Positions 19,623 to 29,340 of a stretch of DNA of 64,000 bases are shown piece by piece. Location: assembly GCF_040448675.1 (NCBI RefSeq), contig NZ_CP159289.1, forward strand, positions 2,666,001 through 2,730,000, read 5' to 3'. Position 1 is the first letter of the stretch. Each line of letters opens with the position of its first letter. The translations under genes and the position numbers were made by a program. The notes under the pieces are model-generated. The model was not told the DNA's origin. It did not search any database and saw nothing but the letters and a program-made list of their open reading frames with translations. The stretch is from Dyadobacter sp. 676 (lineage in GTDB: Bacteria; Bacteroidota; Bacteroidia; Cytophagales; Spirosomataceae).

Positions 19623-19630
19623 CAAAAATA
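19623..19630 (-). promoter_or_regulatory. Putative -7 element for susC
   Basis: The minus strand reads TATTTTTG (TAnnTTTG) in the very AT-rich 197-bp gap before susC. A TTTTTG block about 15 bases upstream could serve as -33, although the spacing is short. It would let susCD be transcribed separately from the upstream genes. Confidence 0.45.
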
Positions 19631-19699
19631 AATATTTTTATTAACAAAAATATAACATTTATTAAAAAATATTAATAATTAACATACAATTGTGATAGA

Positions 19700-21032
19700 C
19701 TATTTGTTGATAGGCGCTTTTAGCCTTATTTTTTGAATTACCTGATTTCCAACGCCCCTGCCTTGCTGCTGGCCATTAACGATTGCCGACCTGTAATGGA
19801 TGCCTCCATACAACCGGCTGACCGCCGCCTCGTCCGCCGCAGCCGAAAATGATGCGAAACGCCGCATTGGCAAGCCATAAGGCATTTCCGTGCGGTCGTC
19901 GAACGCAAAGTCTTTTCCCAGTTCACTTTCCAGCACTATGGCGGCGGCCGTTGAAATAACACTATGCCCGCTGGTATACTCCGGAAATGGCGGTGTCTGC
20001 AGCAACGGCCTCCATTTTTCATCCACATAGGCATTGATCACCGTTTCGGGCCGGATCACCTGGCTGCGGTATTTTTCGTCCCAACAGCTGATAAAGCCGT
20101 CAAACAATGCGATCGAGGTCAACAAATAGACGGACGACGTTTCGATCCAGTTCTTGCCTGCGCTTTGCGTTGCTTGTCCGGCAATAGAAATCCAGTGCCC
20201 CCCCGGGCGAAAGTTTTTTCGTCGCGAAGTTCAGGTGCCCTTGTGTGTTCAGGTAAAACGGGTTGCAATCCCAAAAGCTCGCGATCAGGATTTCCTCCCT
20301 GCTCAGCTCTTTACCCTTCCGGTATACCTCCATTGTCTCCTGCATAAATGCGCTCCCATGCCCGCTGTTAAACACCGGCGGCGGAACCGGCTTGAATTGC
20401 CCGGCCGAATCGAGCGTCACCGGGCGAATCTGGCTCCAATAGGGCTCTATGGCATCGATATAGCCGGGCGGAGTCGGGGTCCATTTTCCCTTCTCCTTGC
20501 TATACGTGTACCTTCGCTTTTTACGAGTCGTGGTATAATTGTCTCTCGACGACCACGCCAAAATACTGTCACTCACCGTTTCCCCTACCCGCAATGAATT
20601 TTGAAACACCGCCTGATCCTTCTCCCCCACACTTGTAAGAATGCGCTCTGTGCTGTCTTTCAGCATCTGTTCCGAGAAAACCAGCCTTCCGCCTGTTCTC
20701 AGGAATGCAAATAAAGCAGCTAATTCGTAGTTTATCCTACTGCCATTCGCCGGTTTATCGATTTTTGGAAACAAATTAGCCTGCCCGTACAAGCTCTTGT
20801 ACCGGCTATCTCCCAAAACCAACGTTTCATAAGCAGCCGCATTGGCATAGAGGTAAATCCTGCTTGCAACCGGCGGCGAAAATATGTCGTGGACAATAAC
20901 CCTCGTGAGGTTTTCCTCGGCCCGATGTAGCAAAGCCGTAGAAGGCTGCGCGTGTACGATGCCGGCGCTCGGAAGCATGGTTAATCCCATCCCCAGCCAT
21001 TGGCGAAGCCGATGCCAAATCACTTTTTCCAT
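19700..21032 (-). CDS. Vanadium-dependent haloperoxidase / PAP2-superfamily enzyme; frameshifted at a C7 run
   Basis: Read with one base fewer in the run at 20198-20204, this gives a 443-residue exported protein with signal peptide ending near VHAQ. All catalytic motifs of the acid phosphatase/vanadium haloperoxidase fold are in the C-terminal half: K-x6-RP (KYRSQVIRP), TSGHS with the catalytic His, and SR-x5-H (SRLYGGIH). The frames join as LSPGGHWISIAGQA. A true frameshift would remove every active-site residue. The reaction could be halide oxidation with peroxide or phosphate-ester hydrolysis; sequence alone does not decide. Its start overlaps the upstream FG-GAP gene by 13 bases, so translation is coupled. 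Confidence 0.85.
20198..20204 (-). repeat. C7 homopolymer at the frameshift in the haloperoxidase gene
   Basis: Seven C on the plus strand. With six, the coding strand reads KLSPGGHWISIAG in one frame. Confidence 0.9.
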
Positions 21033-24000
21033 TCCAGTAAAACAGGCTGATCGTTATTAACGGACAGTAATATACGAGCATCATTTAAAAGCACGGCATG
21101 ACGTACATCCCCGTCTGCCCACAGGCCCGCCTCTGCGGCCGGCACCTCCTCGAAGCGGAAAGCGGTGGTTTGTTTCAACATCGTGCCCACCGAAGCATCG
21201 CAGGGCCCAAGCTGAACGCGGTAAGGCAAAAAGTTGCCTGCAAGAACGAGGTCTGCCTTTTGATCACCGGTGAAATCTTTCGCGATGACACCGCTGGTTC
21301 TTGAAAATTGCACGGTTTCGGGCAGGGGATGTCTTTTGAACCCAAATCCGCCCAGGTTCTCGAGTACGATGCTTTTCAACTCTTTGCAATACACCTTCCT
21401 GCTCCTTTCCACCGCCTCTTTTCCAAATACGTCCTCTATGGTAGCGTCGGCATAGGCGGCATAGCTGGTGTATTTTCTTCTAAGGACGGTTACCTGATCG
21501 AGCATTTCATCGCGGGAGAACATGGGATAGCTCTTTTCCCCGATGTAATACGTACAAACCGGATCGATGACACCATTCTTGTCAAAATCATCGTAATAGA
21601 CCGCCAGCGGCTTTTCCGGGCTGGCTTTATACTGATTATTCCCGCCTGCATTACCCAATATAAAATCCAGGTCGCCATCTCCGTCGAGATCGGCCGCTTC
21701 GAGGGCCGCCCACATGCCGTCGAGATCCTTCAAGTCGGCAACCGACTGGTACTCAAATGTATTGCCTGCATTTTTGAATACCATAACGGACATCCAGTCG
21801 CCCGCGAGCATGAGATCGGGCATTTTGTCGGCATTCAGATCGGTAAAGACAGCCGCGGTAACCATTCCCGGGTTCAGCAAAGCGGGCGCTGCCGGTGTAA
21901 TATCCGTAAATTTTACATTGACGCCCCGAGAATCGTTTCTCAGCAGATAACTTCTCGCCGCCACGGGGAACGAGCCAGGCACCGCGCGTCCCCCTACAAA
22001 AAGATCCAGGTCGCCGTCGCCGTCGATATCGGCTGCCGCAATGCATTGTTTCGGATTTTTCATGGAAGGCAGGGCTAGCACTTCTTCGTGAAAAGCGCCC
22101 CTGCCGTCATTGAGGTATAAATGATCGCGGTACTCAGGTGCATTTTCCTCGAATTCGTTTCCACCGCTGACAACGTAGAGATCCGGGTCGCGGTCGCCGT
22201 CCGCATCGAAAAACAATGCATTTACTTCCTCACAACCCACGTTTTGCCGCCAGGGCTGCGTAGTAGCTCCCTCGAAAGTACCATCTTTCCGCTGGATATA
22301 AAGCACGCCGAACTGCCGGGAAGCACCGCCCAGAAAAACGTCGTCGAGACCATCGCCATTCACATCGCCTTTCGCAAGGGCCGGCCCCAGCCGGGAAAGC
22401 TGGTAGGGCAACAGCACTTCTACCTTGAAATCGACAAATTCATTTTCATGATGGACAAAATCTATCCCTACGGCCTCCATGGGCACTTTGCTGAATCGGG
22501 GATGGATGGTCGCAGCTAATTCCCGTTCTGAATCGACGCCTTCCGTTTCCCGCAAAACCACCATTCCGGCGGCTTGCCCAGTCAGCAAGGTAACTTTCCC
22601 CGAAGGCCATTCGATTTTCACGGAATCGGCCCTGGAAATGCTTCCCAGCCCGAAATGCAGATCGGTAGTAACGGTCGATTGATACCCCCTCACGGGATAG
22701 AGCTCGGCATATTGGACTGTTCCTCCCGCATACACACGCGCCTTTGCGCCAAGTGCCTGCGAGTTGGCACGCATGCCTTGCAGACGGAGCGTGAGGCTCT
22801 TTGCCCGAGTTTGGTTTTGGTAAACCGAAACAGGCTCATTGATGTGCGAAATAACCAGGTCCAGGTCGCCATCGCCGTCAAAGTCGGCGTATGCCGCGGC
22901 ATTGGAAACGGTCAGCTCGTTCATTCCCCATTCCTCGGAAACATCCTGAAAACCATAGCTTCCCGGCATACCGTTGTTTTTGAAAATGTAGTTTCTCAAT
23001 TTGTTGGACGGCATTTTCTGTACGAGGTCATATGTCCTGAAATTCAGGTTTCCCTTTGCAGCCTCCTTCATTTGTTCATCGGCGACGGTGTATTTGAGGA
23101 AATCCATATTGGTGAAATCCCTGAGATAGCCGTTTGTTATCATCAGGTCCTTCCAGCCGTCGTTGTCGAGGTCGGCCATCAGCCCGGCCCAGCTCCAATC
23201 CGTGTTGCTGATACCCGCCAGTTGACCTATTTCACTGAAACGTACATGGCCCGCCGGGTCGCTACCGCGGTTCAAATGCAGCATATTACGCATATTCTGA
23301 TGGTAATAGCCGCTATCCAGAAGCAAATGGTATTGATCGTACATGTCGGGGCCTTTCAGCAACTTCTGGCGGTGATTGTCCTCCGGAAGCATGTCGAGCG
23401 TGAGCACGTCAGGCAGCCCGTCGTTATTGAAATCCGCCACGTCGGCACCCATGGAAAACCTGGAAACATGCGTAAACGACTTTTTCAGGGATTCGGTAAA
23501 TGTCCCGTCGCGGTTATTGACATAATAACAATCCACTTCGGTATAGTCGCTTGTTGTGTAAAGATCCGGCCAGCCATCCTGGTTGATATCCGCGACGACC
23601 ACGCTTAGCCCGAAATTCAAAGCGTTATTGATAATGCCCGATTTTTGCGTCACGTCCCTGAATTTCAGATTACCATTCTCACTCACATTCTCGAAAAGCC
23701 GGTTGCCGAAATACGGGTTCGGCGTAGCGCGCATTTCTTTGGTATTCAGGAACGGATTGACTGTGTGATTAGAATGGTTCAGCAGGAACATGTCCAGGTC
23801 GCCGTCTTTGTCATAGTCAAAAAAAGCCGCCTGCGTCGACTGCGAGCCGATCGCATTCAGGCCCGCTTCCACAGCCACTTCCCTGAAAGCCGGGATTCCG
23901 TTCCTGACGCCCTGGTTGATAAACAGTTCGTTGTTTTTGTCCGACAGTTTCCGGTAGAACCCCGAGTGGCATACGTAAATGTCAGGCAGGCCGTCACCGT

Positions 24001-24352
24001 TCACGTCGGCCACGCTCACGCCTGTCGCCCATTTGCCGTTACCTTCCACTTTCGCTTTCCTGCTAACGTCCTGGAAAGCAATGCGGCCTTCCTGCGAACG
24101 GTTGAGAAACAGCTTGTTAGGGACGGTGTTTCCCGAAATGAAAAGATCCGGTTTGCCGTCCCCGTTAAAATCGCCCACGCCGATCCCGTTTCCGTTATAG
24201 AGGTATTCATACCGGAAAATGTGCAGCGAATCGTTTTCCTCGATCCGGTTTGTGAAGTTCAGGCCGGTTTCCCTGACGGGCAGCTTCCTGAAACCAGGTT
24301 GGGAAAAAACGGGAAATGGCAGCAAAAACAATAGATAGTAGAGTTTACCCAT
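21020..24352 (-). CDS. Large exported FG-GAP/VCBS-repeat protein with UnbV (ASPIC) domain
   Basis: This protein of about 1110 residues has a signal peptide (LYYLLFLLPFPVFSQ) and many FG-GAP/VCBS repeats with calcium-binding loops such as DFNGDGKPDLF, DVNGDGLPDIY, DYDKDGDLDMF, DINQDGWPDLY, DFDGDGDLDLV and DIDGDGDLDLF. These form one or two beta-propellers. A UnbV/ASPIC segment (about 530-600: QALGAKARVYAGG, GYQSTVTTDLHFGLG, VKIEWPSG) separates two blocks. It is related to CRTAC1-type proteins, which databases sometimes mislabel as RNA-binding. It probably binds calcium and a partner outside the cytoplasm. The ATG at 24352 is preferred because it starts right at the signal peptide. It overlaps the haloperoxidase start and follows the haem/copper gene by 27 bp. 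Confidence 0.88.
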   Translation of the reverse strand: MGKLYYLLFLLPFPVFSQPGFRKLPVRETGLNFTNRIEENDSLHIFRYEYLYNGNGIGVGDFNGDGKPDLFISGNTVPNKLFLNRSQEGRIAFQDVSRKAKVEGNGKWATGVSVADVNGDGLPDIYVCHSGFYRKLSDKNNELFINQGVRNGIPAFREVAVEAGLNAIGSQSTQAAFFDYDKDGDLDMFLLNHSNHTVNPFLNTKEMRATPNPYFGNRLFENVSENGNLKFRDVTQKSGIINNALNFGLSVVVADINQDGWPDLYTTSDYTEVDCYYVNNRDGTFTESLKKSFTHVSRFSMGADVADFNNDGLPDVLTLDMLPEDNHRQKLLKGPDMYDQYHLLLDSGYYHQNMRNMLHLNRGSDPAGHVRFSEIGQLAGISNTDWSWAGLMADLDNDGWKDLMITNGYLRDFTNMDFLKYTVADEQMKEAAKGNLNFRTYDLVQKMPSNKLRNYIFKNNGMPGSYGFQDVSEEWGMNELTVSNAAAYADFDGDGDLDLVISHINEPVSVYQNQTRAKSLTLRLQGMRANSQALGAKARVYAGGTVQYAELYPVRGYQSTVTTDLHFGLGSISRADSVKIEWPSGKVTLLTGQAAGMVVLRETEGVDSERELAATIHPRFSKVPMEAVGIDFVHHENEFVDFKVEVLLPYQLSRLGPALAKGDVNGDGLDDVFLGGASRQFGVLYIQRKDGTFEGATTQPWRQNVGCEEVNALFFDADGDRDPDLYVVSGGNEFEENAPEYRDHLYLNDGRGAFHEEVLALPSMKNPKQCIAAADIDGDGDLDLFVGGRAVPGSFPVAARSYLLRNDSRGVNVKFTDITPAAPALLNPGMVTAAVFTDLNADKMPDLMLAGDWMSVMVFKNAGNTFEYQSVADLKDLDGMWAALEAADLDGDGDLDFILGNAGGNNQYKASPEKPLAVYYDDFDKNGVIDPVCTYYIGEKSYPMFSRDEMLDQVTVLRRKYTSYAAYADATIEDVFGKEAVERSRKVYCKELKSIVLENLGGFGFKRHPLPETVQFSRTSGVIAKDFTGDQKADLVLAGNFLPYRVQLGPCDASVGTMLKQTTAFRFEEVPAAEAGLWADGDVRHAVLLNDARILLSVNNDQPVLLEWKK

Positions 24353-24379
24353 GCAATACCGTTTATGGACCAAAAAGAA

Positions 24380-25711
24380 TCAATTCCACTTGAAAACAAG
24401 CTCCTCGTCGCCAGGAAGCCTGTCGACGTACATCAGGATAAGCGTCATCATCTCCTGATCGCTCCGCATATTGCCCGTCGACATCACCAGTTGCGGCGGG
24501 TTATGGGGATTCGCAGGGTTACTTGCCGTATTGTCATAGGTTGCCTCCACCGTTACCACGGCCCCTTTTGGAAGCAGCACGGGCTTTTTGTATTTGTAAA
24601 TCTCCTGCCACCGGAAATCCCACGCCGGCACATGTACGAGCTTCACGGTATCGCCCGAGGCCAGCGTCGCGTAAGCCTTGAACTCCTTGCCCAGATAATG
24701 CATATGCGGCCAGGCATACAGGAGGGAAATATCCGGTTGGTTGTTCGCTATACGCAGTTTGAAACTGTTCACCTCATTTGCGAAGATCATCAGAGGAGGA
24801 CTGATCTCCTTCTCGCCGATCCCTCCCGAGCCCAGGCTGATCACCTTTACCTTCCTTTTAATAGGCGTTTTTTTAAAGAAAATATTGACTCCGTCGACAC
24901 TTTGGGCATCCACCGAACTGGGGCCGAAATGCACTGTCAGCAACACCACGCCCCGTTTCGGCATGATCCAACCCATGTCTTCGGGATACGCCTCCACCGT
25001 GGTACCCGGAATCCAGCCCCCGTAATAGGTCATTTCCTTTTTGTATTTGAGCCATTCGTAGTACTTATCGCCATCGGGACCGCTCAAATCCACAAAATCG
25101 ACCGTGTTATGCAAGTCCACCGACGCGTCCGGCACCGGATGTATAGCAAAATTCGCGTGGTGGATGAGTTTCTTGTTGTTTGAAGTAAATTCGATCGCCT
25201 CCACGTTCGCTTCCTGTTCCATTTCAAACGGGATTTTGAACATAACGAACCGTTCCGTGGCGTCGCCTTTCAGCGTAAACGCCTCTTTCATGCTCAGCCT
25301 GAGGTCGGGTTTGCGTTTATAAGCTGTTCCGGCATCGAGGCGGGCCTGTAACTCCTGTTCGGCTTTTATATTGACCTTGCCTTTCGGCGTACCGGCGTCG
25401 ATCCACCCGACGATCGTTTTAATATCCTTTTCGCTCAATGAGCGGTCGTTTGCGAAAGAATTGTAGTGGTTATCCGCCTTCCACGGTGGCATATACCGCG
25501 AGCTGACGACCTGTTTAATGAATTTGGAGCGTTTGGAAACATCCTCGAACGTTACCAGCGGAAACGGGGCCGCTTCGCCCGCGCGATGACAAGGCACGCA
25601 ACTAGCATGAATAATCGGTTGCACATCCTTATAGAACTCCGGGGCCTGGCCTGCACACCAATCGCATAACATCAACAAAAAAACCAGGAAAAGGCCTTTT
25701 CGAAACAGCAT
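24380..25711 (-). CDS. Exported protein with haem-c site and copper type II ascorbate-dependent monooxygenase-like domain
   Basis: This 443-residue protein has a signal peptide (MLFRKGLFLVFLLMLCDWCAGQ) and a cytochrome-c-like motif CVPCH with the surrounding FYKDVQPIIHASCVPCHRAGEAAP-type sequence (given here only in part). RYMPPWKAD may supply the distal Met. The larger C-terminal part resembles the copper type II monooxygenase fold, with LIHHANFAIH and WPHMHYLGKEFKAYA as candidate copper ligands. It probably carries out or feeds electrons to an oxidation in the periplasm. The ATG at 25711 is chosen at the start of the signal peptide. It is the first gene of the five-gene operon. Confidence 0.8.
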   Translation of the reverse strand: MLFRKGLFLVFLLMLCDWCAGQAPEFYKDVQPIIHASCVPCHRAGEAAPFPLVTFEDVSKRSKFIKQVVSSRYMPPWKADNHYNSFANDRSLSEKDIKTIVGWIDAGTPKGKVNIKAEQELQARLDAGTAYKRKPDLRLSMKEAFTLKGDATERFVMFKIPFEMEQEANVEAIEFTSNNKKLIHHANFAIHPVPDASVDLHNTVDFVDLSGPDGDKYYEWLKYKKEMTYYGGWIPGTTVEAYPEDMGWIMPKRGVVLLTVHFGPSSVDAQSVDGVNIFFKKTPIKRKVKVISLGSGGIGEKEISPPLMIFANEVNSFKLRIANNQPDISLLYAWPHMHYLGKEFKAYATLASGDTVKLVHVPAWDFRWQEIYKYKKPVLLPKGAVVTVEATYDNTASNPANPHNPPQLVMSTGNMRSDQEMMTLILMYVDRLPGDEELVFKWN

Positions 25712-25871
25712 GGTAATGAGTGGGTTTAACTCATGCAATTTAAGAACTTTAAATTAAATTTTAAGAAAATTTAATAATTGGATCATAAAATTGCCGGAAA
25801 ACAATATTACGGCCACTTCCGCCACTGCCCGTTCCGTAAAAACCGGCGACCCGATTACCGATCTCGAAGCA

Positions 25872-26660
25872 TTAATCGAGCACGATCGCCGTCCCTGCTC
25901 CTCCCGCGGCCGCATTCGCAAGTTCATCCGCATGGCAAATGGTCACCTGCTTCACCCCGGAATGCAATGCGGCAAATGCATTGTCGAGCTTGGGAATCAT
26001 TCCTTTATTAATAGCGCCGGTCGATTTGTGCTCTTCATAGGTGGCAGGAACGAGTTTAGCGATCACTGCGTCGTCGTTATCGGGATCGGAAAGGACGCCC
26101 TTTTTCTCAAAGCAGTAAATAAGGTTTACTTCGAAGACTTCCGACATTGCCACGGCTGTCGCGGAGGCCATCGTATCGGCGTTGGTGTTGAGAAGCAGCC
26201 CCTCGGCACTGTAAGTCAAGGGCGCGATAACGGGTGTCAGGCCGCTGGACAGGATTGCATTGATTTGTCTGCCGTTTACAGCTTCGATGTCGCCAACAAA
26301 CCCATAATCGATCGTTTTGACCGGGCGCTTCACCGAACGTATGATACCGCCGTCGGCACCGGTGAGGCCGATGGCGTTGCAACCGGCCGCCTGCAATTGT
26401 GCAACGAGGTTTTTATTGACCAGACCTCCGTAAACCATGGTCACCACGTCCAGCATCGGCTGGTCGGTAATGCGGCGGCCATCGACCATCTGCGTTTCGA
26501 TCTGTAACTTCGCGGCGATCTGCGTCGCAACCTTTCCGCCCCCGTGCACAAGAACTTTTGGGGCGTCGAGCCGTGCGAATGCTTTGAGAAAACGGGAAGA
26601 TGCTTCGGGATTGTCGATCACATTACCACCGATCTTGACTACGTATAGGGCCTGGGACAT
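25872..26660 (-). CDS. argB: Acetylglutamate kinase
   Basis: This 262-residue amino-acid kinase phosphorylates N-acetylglutamate, the second step of arginine synthesis. Nucleotide- and substrate-binding motifs are visible: YVVKIGGNVID at the N-terminus, VLVHGGGKVATQIA, GRRITD, GLTGADGG and LLLNTNADTMASATAVA. The inhibitor-sensing N-terminal helix of arginine-sensitive forms is absent. It stands alone, with a promoter element at 26696-26703 and argH about 12 kb away. Confidence 0.93.
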   Translation of the reverse strand: MSQALYVVKIGGNVIDNPEASSRFLKAFARLDAPKVLVHGGGKVATQIAAKLQIETQMVDGRRITDQPMLDVVTMVYGGLVNKNLVAQLQAAGCNAIGLTGADGGIIRSVKRPVKTIDYGFVGDIEAVNGRQINAILSSGLTPVIAPLTYSAEGLLLNTNADTMASATAVAMSEVFEVNLIYCFEKKGVLSDPDNDDAVIAKLVPATYEEHKSTGAINKGMIPKLDNAFAALHSGVKQVTICHADELANAAAGGAGTAIVLD

Positions 26661-26695
26661 GTTAATAACTGTTAACTGATCTGGATTTGAGGCGA

Positions 26696-26703
26696 CAAAG
26701 GTA
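26696..26703 (-). promoter_or_regulatory. Bacteroidota -7 promoter element of argB
   Basis: The minus strand reads TACCTTTG, an exact TAnnTTTG, 36 bases before the argB ATG. Confidence 0.75.
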
Positions 26704-26861
26704 GCAGAAACGCCAATCGGTGAAAAGCGAATTTCAAATCATGAATTTTTTTGTGAAAATTACGTTGGTTAAGAAAGCTCTATCAAAATTATAGATTGAT
26801 CGCCGGGTGCACGATGGTCCCTTCGCATTAGCCCGGCCAAAGCCATTACCCAAACATCGAC

Positions 26862-28970
26862 ATGAAACGCGGTATCATACTCATTCTCAGCATTTGTCTT
26901 TTCGTAACGGGCTTCGTTCAGGCGCAGGTACAAAAAGCCAAGGCACACTGGACCTATTCCTTTTCCAAACCGGAAGTCAAAAAAGGCGAGACCGTCGACC
27001 TGATCTTTACCGCAACCATCGACAAGGACTGGTACATGTATTCCTCCGACTTCGACCCGGACCTGGGCCCGATGCTGACGACTTTTACCTTTGAAAAGAA
27101 CAACACTTTCGAGACTGTCGGCAAACTGAAACCCCAGAACCCGAAGACTAAATTCGAGGAGGTTTGGGGAGGCAATGTGCGTTATTTCGAAGGAAAAGGT
27201 GTTTTTAAACAAACAGTTAAAATCCTGGCCGATAATCCGGTCATCAAAGGGACCTCCGAATACCAGACTTGCAGCCATGTAAGCGGGTTGTGCATTCCGG
27301 GCGGGGAAGATTTTGAATTTAAAGGCCTGAAAGTTACCGCCGCCGCTCCGGCAAATGAGCAACCTTCCTTGGGCGCCACTACACCGGCCGACAAACCCGG
27401 CGTAGCGCCTGCCACCGCGCCTGCCGCTCCCGCTTCAAACGACACGGCCGTTGCAGTTTCGGCCTCGGACATTCCGGCAACCAGCCCGGCCGCCGCTGCA
27501 TCCGCTGCCGAAACAGTACAAAAAGCCTCCTCCGAAGCACCCGCCGCCAGCGGTTCGTTACTAGGTTTCGCATTGGCCGCGTTCCTCTCCGGCCTTCTCG
27601 CATTGCTGACGCCCTGCGTTTTCCCGATCATCCCGATGACCGTCAGCTTTTTCACCAACCAGGAAAAGGGCAAATTCAAGGCATTTTTATATGGTATTTC
27701 GATAATACTGATCTATACATTAATAGGTACCGTCGTGTCGCGGCTGAACGGTCCTGCATTCGCCAACTTTCTCAGCACGCATTGGCTGCCCAACCTGCTG
27801 TTCTTCGCCATTTTCATCACCTTCGGTTTGTCGTTCCTCGGTCTTTTCGAAATCGTGTTGCCGAGCGGGTTCGTCAATAAGATGGACCAAAAAGCCGACC
27901 AGGGCGGATATGCGGGCGTTTTCTTCATGGCATTTACCTTGGTACTGGTTTCATTTTCCTGCACCGGCCCGATTGTCGGCAGCTTGCTGGTGGCCTCGGC
28001 GGGCGGGGAAGTAGTGAAACCTATTGTAGGGATGGCCGCATTCTCCGCCGCATTTGCTATTCCGTTTACTTCATTCGCATTGTTTCCGCAATGGTTGAAA
28101 TCCTTGCCCAAGTCCGGTGGCTGGCTGAATACCGTGAAAGTGGTATTGGGCTTCCTGGAACTGGCCCTCGCATTGAAATTTTTCAGCATTGCTGATCAGG
28201 TTTATCACTGGCATTTGCTGGATCGTGAGGTTTACCTTGCTTTCTGGATCGTCATTTTCGGGTTGCTGGGTTTCTACTTGCTCGGCAAAATCCGTACGCC
28301 GCATGATTCGCCCGTTGAAAAAGTAAGCGTACCACGCCTGCTGCTGGCTATCGTTACCTTTACGTTTGTCGTGTACATGATCCCGGGCATGTGGGGCGCG
28401 CCGCTCAAAGCATTGGCCGGTTACCTGCCTCCGCAATCGACCCTGGATTTCGACCTTAGCAAAAGGACCGCTGCACCTGCATCCACCGGCGTTTCCACGG
28501 AAGCCCGCAAATATGCCGACCTTTTTCATCTGCCTCACGAACTCGAAGGCTTCTTCGATTACCGGGAAGCATTGGCCTATGCCAAAAAAGTCAACAAACC
28601 CGTTTTCATCGACTTCACCGGTCACGGGTGCGTCAACTGCCGTGAAATGGAGGCCCGGGTATGGGTCGACCCGGCCGTGTTGCAACGCCTGCGCAATGAT
28701 TATGTGATCGTGGCATTGTACGTCGACGACAAAACCGAACTGCCCGAAGCCCAGTGGTATACTTCCAAATACGACAACAAGGTCAAGAAAACCATCGGCG
28801 CGCAAAATGCCGACCTGCAAATTGTGAAATACAACAACAATGCGCAGCCGCATTACTGCCTGGTGGACCATGAGGGCAACCTGCTCGTTCCGCCCAAAAA
28901 CTACGACCTGGACCCGGCGAAGTTTGCGGCGTTCCTCGATAGCGGGAAGGCAGCGTTTGTGAGGAAATAA
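26862..28970 (+). CDS. dsbD: Thiol:disulfide interchange protein DsbD
   Basis: This 702-residue protein moves reducing power from cytoplasmic thioredoxin to periplasmic proteins. After a signal peptide (IILILSICLFVTGFVQAQ) comes the periplasmic alpha domain with the Cys pair in TCSHVSGLCIPGG. An Ala/Pro-rich linker follows (about 170-230). The eight-helix beta domain has Cys in LLTPCVFPIIPMTV and in SFSCTGPIVGS. The C-terminal thioredoxin-like gamma domain has GHGCVNCREME (Cys590, Cys593). All six expected cysteines are present. It is a single gene with no adjacent cytochrome c maturation genes. Confidence 0.93.
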   Translation: MKRGIILILSICLFVTGFVQAQVQKAKAHWTYSFSKPEVKKGETVDLIFTATIDKDWYMYSSDFDPDLGPMLTTFTFEKNNTFETVGKLKPQNPKTKFEEVWGGNVRYFEGKGVFKQTVKILADNPVIKGTSEYQTCSHVSGLCIPGGEDFEFKGLKVTAAAPANEQPSLGATTPADKPGVAPATAPAAPASNDTAVAVSASDIPATSPAAAASAAETVQKASSEAPAASGSLLGFALAAFLSGLLALLTPCVFPIIPMTVSFFTNQEKGKFKAFLYGISIILIYTLIGTVVSRLNGPAFANFLSTHWLPNLLFFAIFITFGLSFLGLFEIVLPSGFVNKMDQKADQGGYAGVFFMAFTLVLVSFSCTGPIVGSLLVASAGGEVVKPIVGMAAFSAAFAIPFTSFALFPQWLKSLPKSGGWLNTVKVVLGFLELALALKFFSIADQVYHWHLLDREVYLAFWIVIFGLLGFYLLGKIRTPHDSPVEKVSVPRLLLAIVTFTFVVYMIPGMWGAPLKALAGYLPPQSTLDFDLSKRTAAPASTGVSTEARKYADLFHLPHELEGFFDYREALAYAKKVNKPVFIDFTGHGCVNCREMEARVWVDPAVLQRLRNDYVIVALYVDDKTELPEAQWYTSKYDNKVKKTIGAQNADLQIVKYNNNAQPHYCLVDHEGNLLVPPKNYDLDPAKFAAFLDSGKAAFVRK

Positions 28971-29049
28971 GAACCGTTCAAATATCGCCAAGCAGATATA
29001 GGTAATATGTACCTATAATTACTATCTTGTTGAGTCAAATGAAAGCAAG

Positions 29050-29340
29050 ATGGAACACTTAATCCAGAAAGCCGCCCTATTTTTCCAGGACAAACCGGTT
29101 AAACGTGCTTACCTTTTTGGTTCTGCCGCGCGTGGCGAACAAAACAGTAACAGTGACGTTGACATTCTTGTTGATCTGGATTACGAAAACGGCGCCGACT
29201 TCGACACCTTTTTTGACATGCAAGAAGCATTAACCGCTATACTCGGGACGCGTGTCGACCTCGTCAGCTGTAACGGCCTGTCTCCATACATCAGACCCCA
29301 AATCGATCAGGAGAAGCAATTGATTTATGAAAAAGCCTGA
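29050..29340 (+). CDS. mntA: MNT-type nucleotidyltransferase, antitoxin MntA
   Basis: This 96-residue minimal nucleotidyltransferase has the core motif LFGSAARGEQNSNSDVDILVD: Gly24-Ser25 and the metal-binding Asp36 and Asp38. The third acidic residue is probably in TRVDLVS. In the studied MntA-HepT systems the enzyme transfers AMP to a tyrosine of the HEPN toxin and so silences it. The gene overlaps hepT by 14 bases, the usual arrangement. The start follows a short AT-rich upstream region from 28971. Confidence 0.9.
   Translation: MEHLIQKAALFFQDKPVKRAYLFGSAARGEQNSNSDVDILVDLDYENGADFDTFFDMQEALTAILGTRVDLVSCNGLSPYIRPQIDQEKQLIYEKA

Noticed and set aside
22574..23608. 344-codon plus-strand frame
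   Set aside because: Antisense to the FG-GAP gene; the composition mirrors the repeated Asp/Gly loops and no domain is visible.
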